Positions 63,501 to 64,000 of a stretch of DNA of 64,000 nt are shown here, in pieces. The notes under the pieces are model-generated. The model made no database searches, was not told the origin of the DNA, and worked only from the letters and a program-made list of their open reading frames with translations. Position 1 is the stretch's first letter. Each line of letters opens with the position of its first letter. Source of the DNA: Formicarius rufipectus (lineage: Eukaryota; Chordata; Aves; Passeriformes; Formicariidae); NCBI GenBank assembly GCA_013399695.1, contig VXAU01000186.1:711128-775127 (forward strand), in the 5' to 3' direction. The position numbers and the translations under genes are program-made.

Positions 63501-64000
63501 CTTCATATTAGTTCTTAAGACAGTATTGCAGGAAGGTGAACTGTTTACCCACATACACACCCCACTCACTCTCTCTTTCATGAGACTGGACCACCCTGGC
63601 CTTACTGTCACAAGTATCATCTTTTCCCTAATGAAAAAACGCTTTTAATTTCTGGAATTACTCTTTATGTAAATTAATCCAATGTCTCTTGATGCCAAAC
63701 GGTTACTGTTCAACAGGGTAACTTTCACAGAGTTGAAGATGACATCTGAAACAGAATGCCTGTGCTGGCAACCTTTTTATTAGAATAAAATCACTCTATA
63801 GACCCCAAAGTGAACTAGTATGGAAAAGTTTAATATTATGTTAAATGAAGAAGTATTTAAAAGTAGCAATAACACCTGACACTATAGTTACATTGCCCTA
63901 GTGCATGATCCCAAAAGAACACAGAGACCTTTTGCCAAAGGTGATTTGAGTGTTAATATGGAACTCAACGTGGGCTCGTTTTAATTACATATGTGCCTGC

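Larger units (their letters stand above)
1..64000 (-). other. XYLT1: XYLT1 gene body, partial (exons 4-11 of 12)
   Basis: The whole window lies inside one gene read on the minus strand. Eight exons with AG/GT borders encode a continuous reading frame of 548 codons that I recognise as xylosyltransferase 1, the Golgi type II membrane enzyme (GT14) that transfers xylose from UDP-xylose to serine of proteoglycan core proteins. Exon lengths and phases agree with the human gene: the 81-bp exon followed by the 217-bp exon fits human splice positions c.1290 and c.1588 as I recall them. XYLT1 is preferred over its paralogue XYLT2 because the residues match the XYLT1 sequence I know at almost every position; this was judged from memory without an alignment. 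The 5' exons (anchor and stem) are beyond the right edge and the terminal exon is beyond the left edge, so no promoter, start codon, stop codon or poly(A) site of the gene is present. Confidence 0.96.
50941..64000 (-). other. XYLT1 intron 3, partial
   Basis: About 13 kb lies upstream of exon 4. The large exon 3 expected before it would need to end in phase 1 on a glycine after a CPLE-type segment; I found no such exon on the minus strand, so it lies beyond the right edge. The stretch holds a sense CR1 fragment (57284-57500), an A-rich low-complexity run (54820-54866), a homeodomain- and POU-site-rich AT segment (56741-57120) and two exon-like intervals flanked by splice signals (52881-52966 plus; 59592-59656 minus). 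No second gene is supported. Confidence 0.85.

Noticed and set aside
50941..64000. Search for XYLT1 exon 3
   Set aside because: No minus-strand frame ending in the expected cysteine-rich segment and phase-1 glycine was found; it lies beyond the right edge.
1..64000. CRISPR arrays, bacterial operons, phage or defence systems
   Set aside because: There is no evenly spaced repeat array and no dense coding. The intron/exon structure and CR1 elements show vertebrate nuclear DNA.

Overview
The window is vertebrate genomic DNA, almost certainly from a bird. It holds eight internal coding exons of one gene on the minus strand, xylosyltransferase 1 (XYLT1). Evidence for a bird is a CR1 LINE 3' end with the avian ATTCTRTG-type terminus near 57.3-57.5 kb, a second antisense CR1 remnant near 36.1 kb, no recognisable mammalian SINEs of the Alu or B1 type, and XYLT1 protein sequence that is very close to, but not identical with, the mammalian one.

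The gene runs right to left. The exons correspond to human exons 4 to 11: 50768-50940, 49929-50131, 27826-27906, 15307-15523, 13048-13224, 10412-10674, 6919-7114 and 1433-1766. All have AG/GT borders and compatible phases. Together they give 1644 coding bases, about residues 305-853 in human numbering, with no internal stop or frameshift. Exons 1-3 (cytoplasmic tail, membrane anchor and stem) lie beyond position 64000, and exon 12 (the last ~107 residues) lies before position 1. The exons encode the GT14 glycosyltransferase core (exons 4-8) and most of the xylosyltransferase C-terminal domain (exons 9-11). The enzyme starts the glycosaminoglycan linker on proteoglycans in the Golgi by moving xylose from UDP-xylose to serine.

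Everything else is intron: about 13 kb of intron 3, then introns of 0.6, 22.0, 12.3, 2.1, 2.4, 3.3 and 5.2 kb, then 1.4 kb of intron 11. The introns contain two CR1 fragments; a candidate tRNA-Gly-headed SINE with a tandem stem-loop tail and poly(A) end (10947-11278); a 345-bp element present twice, 8,367 bp apart in direct orientation (9026-9370 and 17393-17737); a 28-bp perfect palindrome inside a cluster of inverted and direct repeats (2722-2788); and low-complexity tracts. Several AT-rich stretches look like conserved non-coding elements, but that cannot be tested here.

I saw no second protein-coding gene, no functional RNA gene and no bacterial-type system. The most interesting items are the tRNA-Gly-headed element, the duplicated 345-bp element, a DWD-to-EWD change at a motif studied in human XYLT1, a NAGNAG acceptor at exon 9, and a CpG-dense exon 9.
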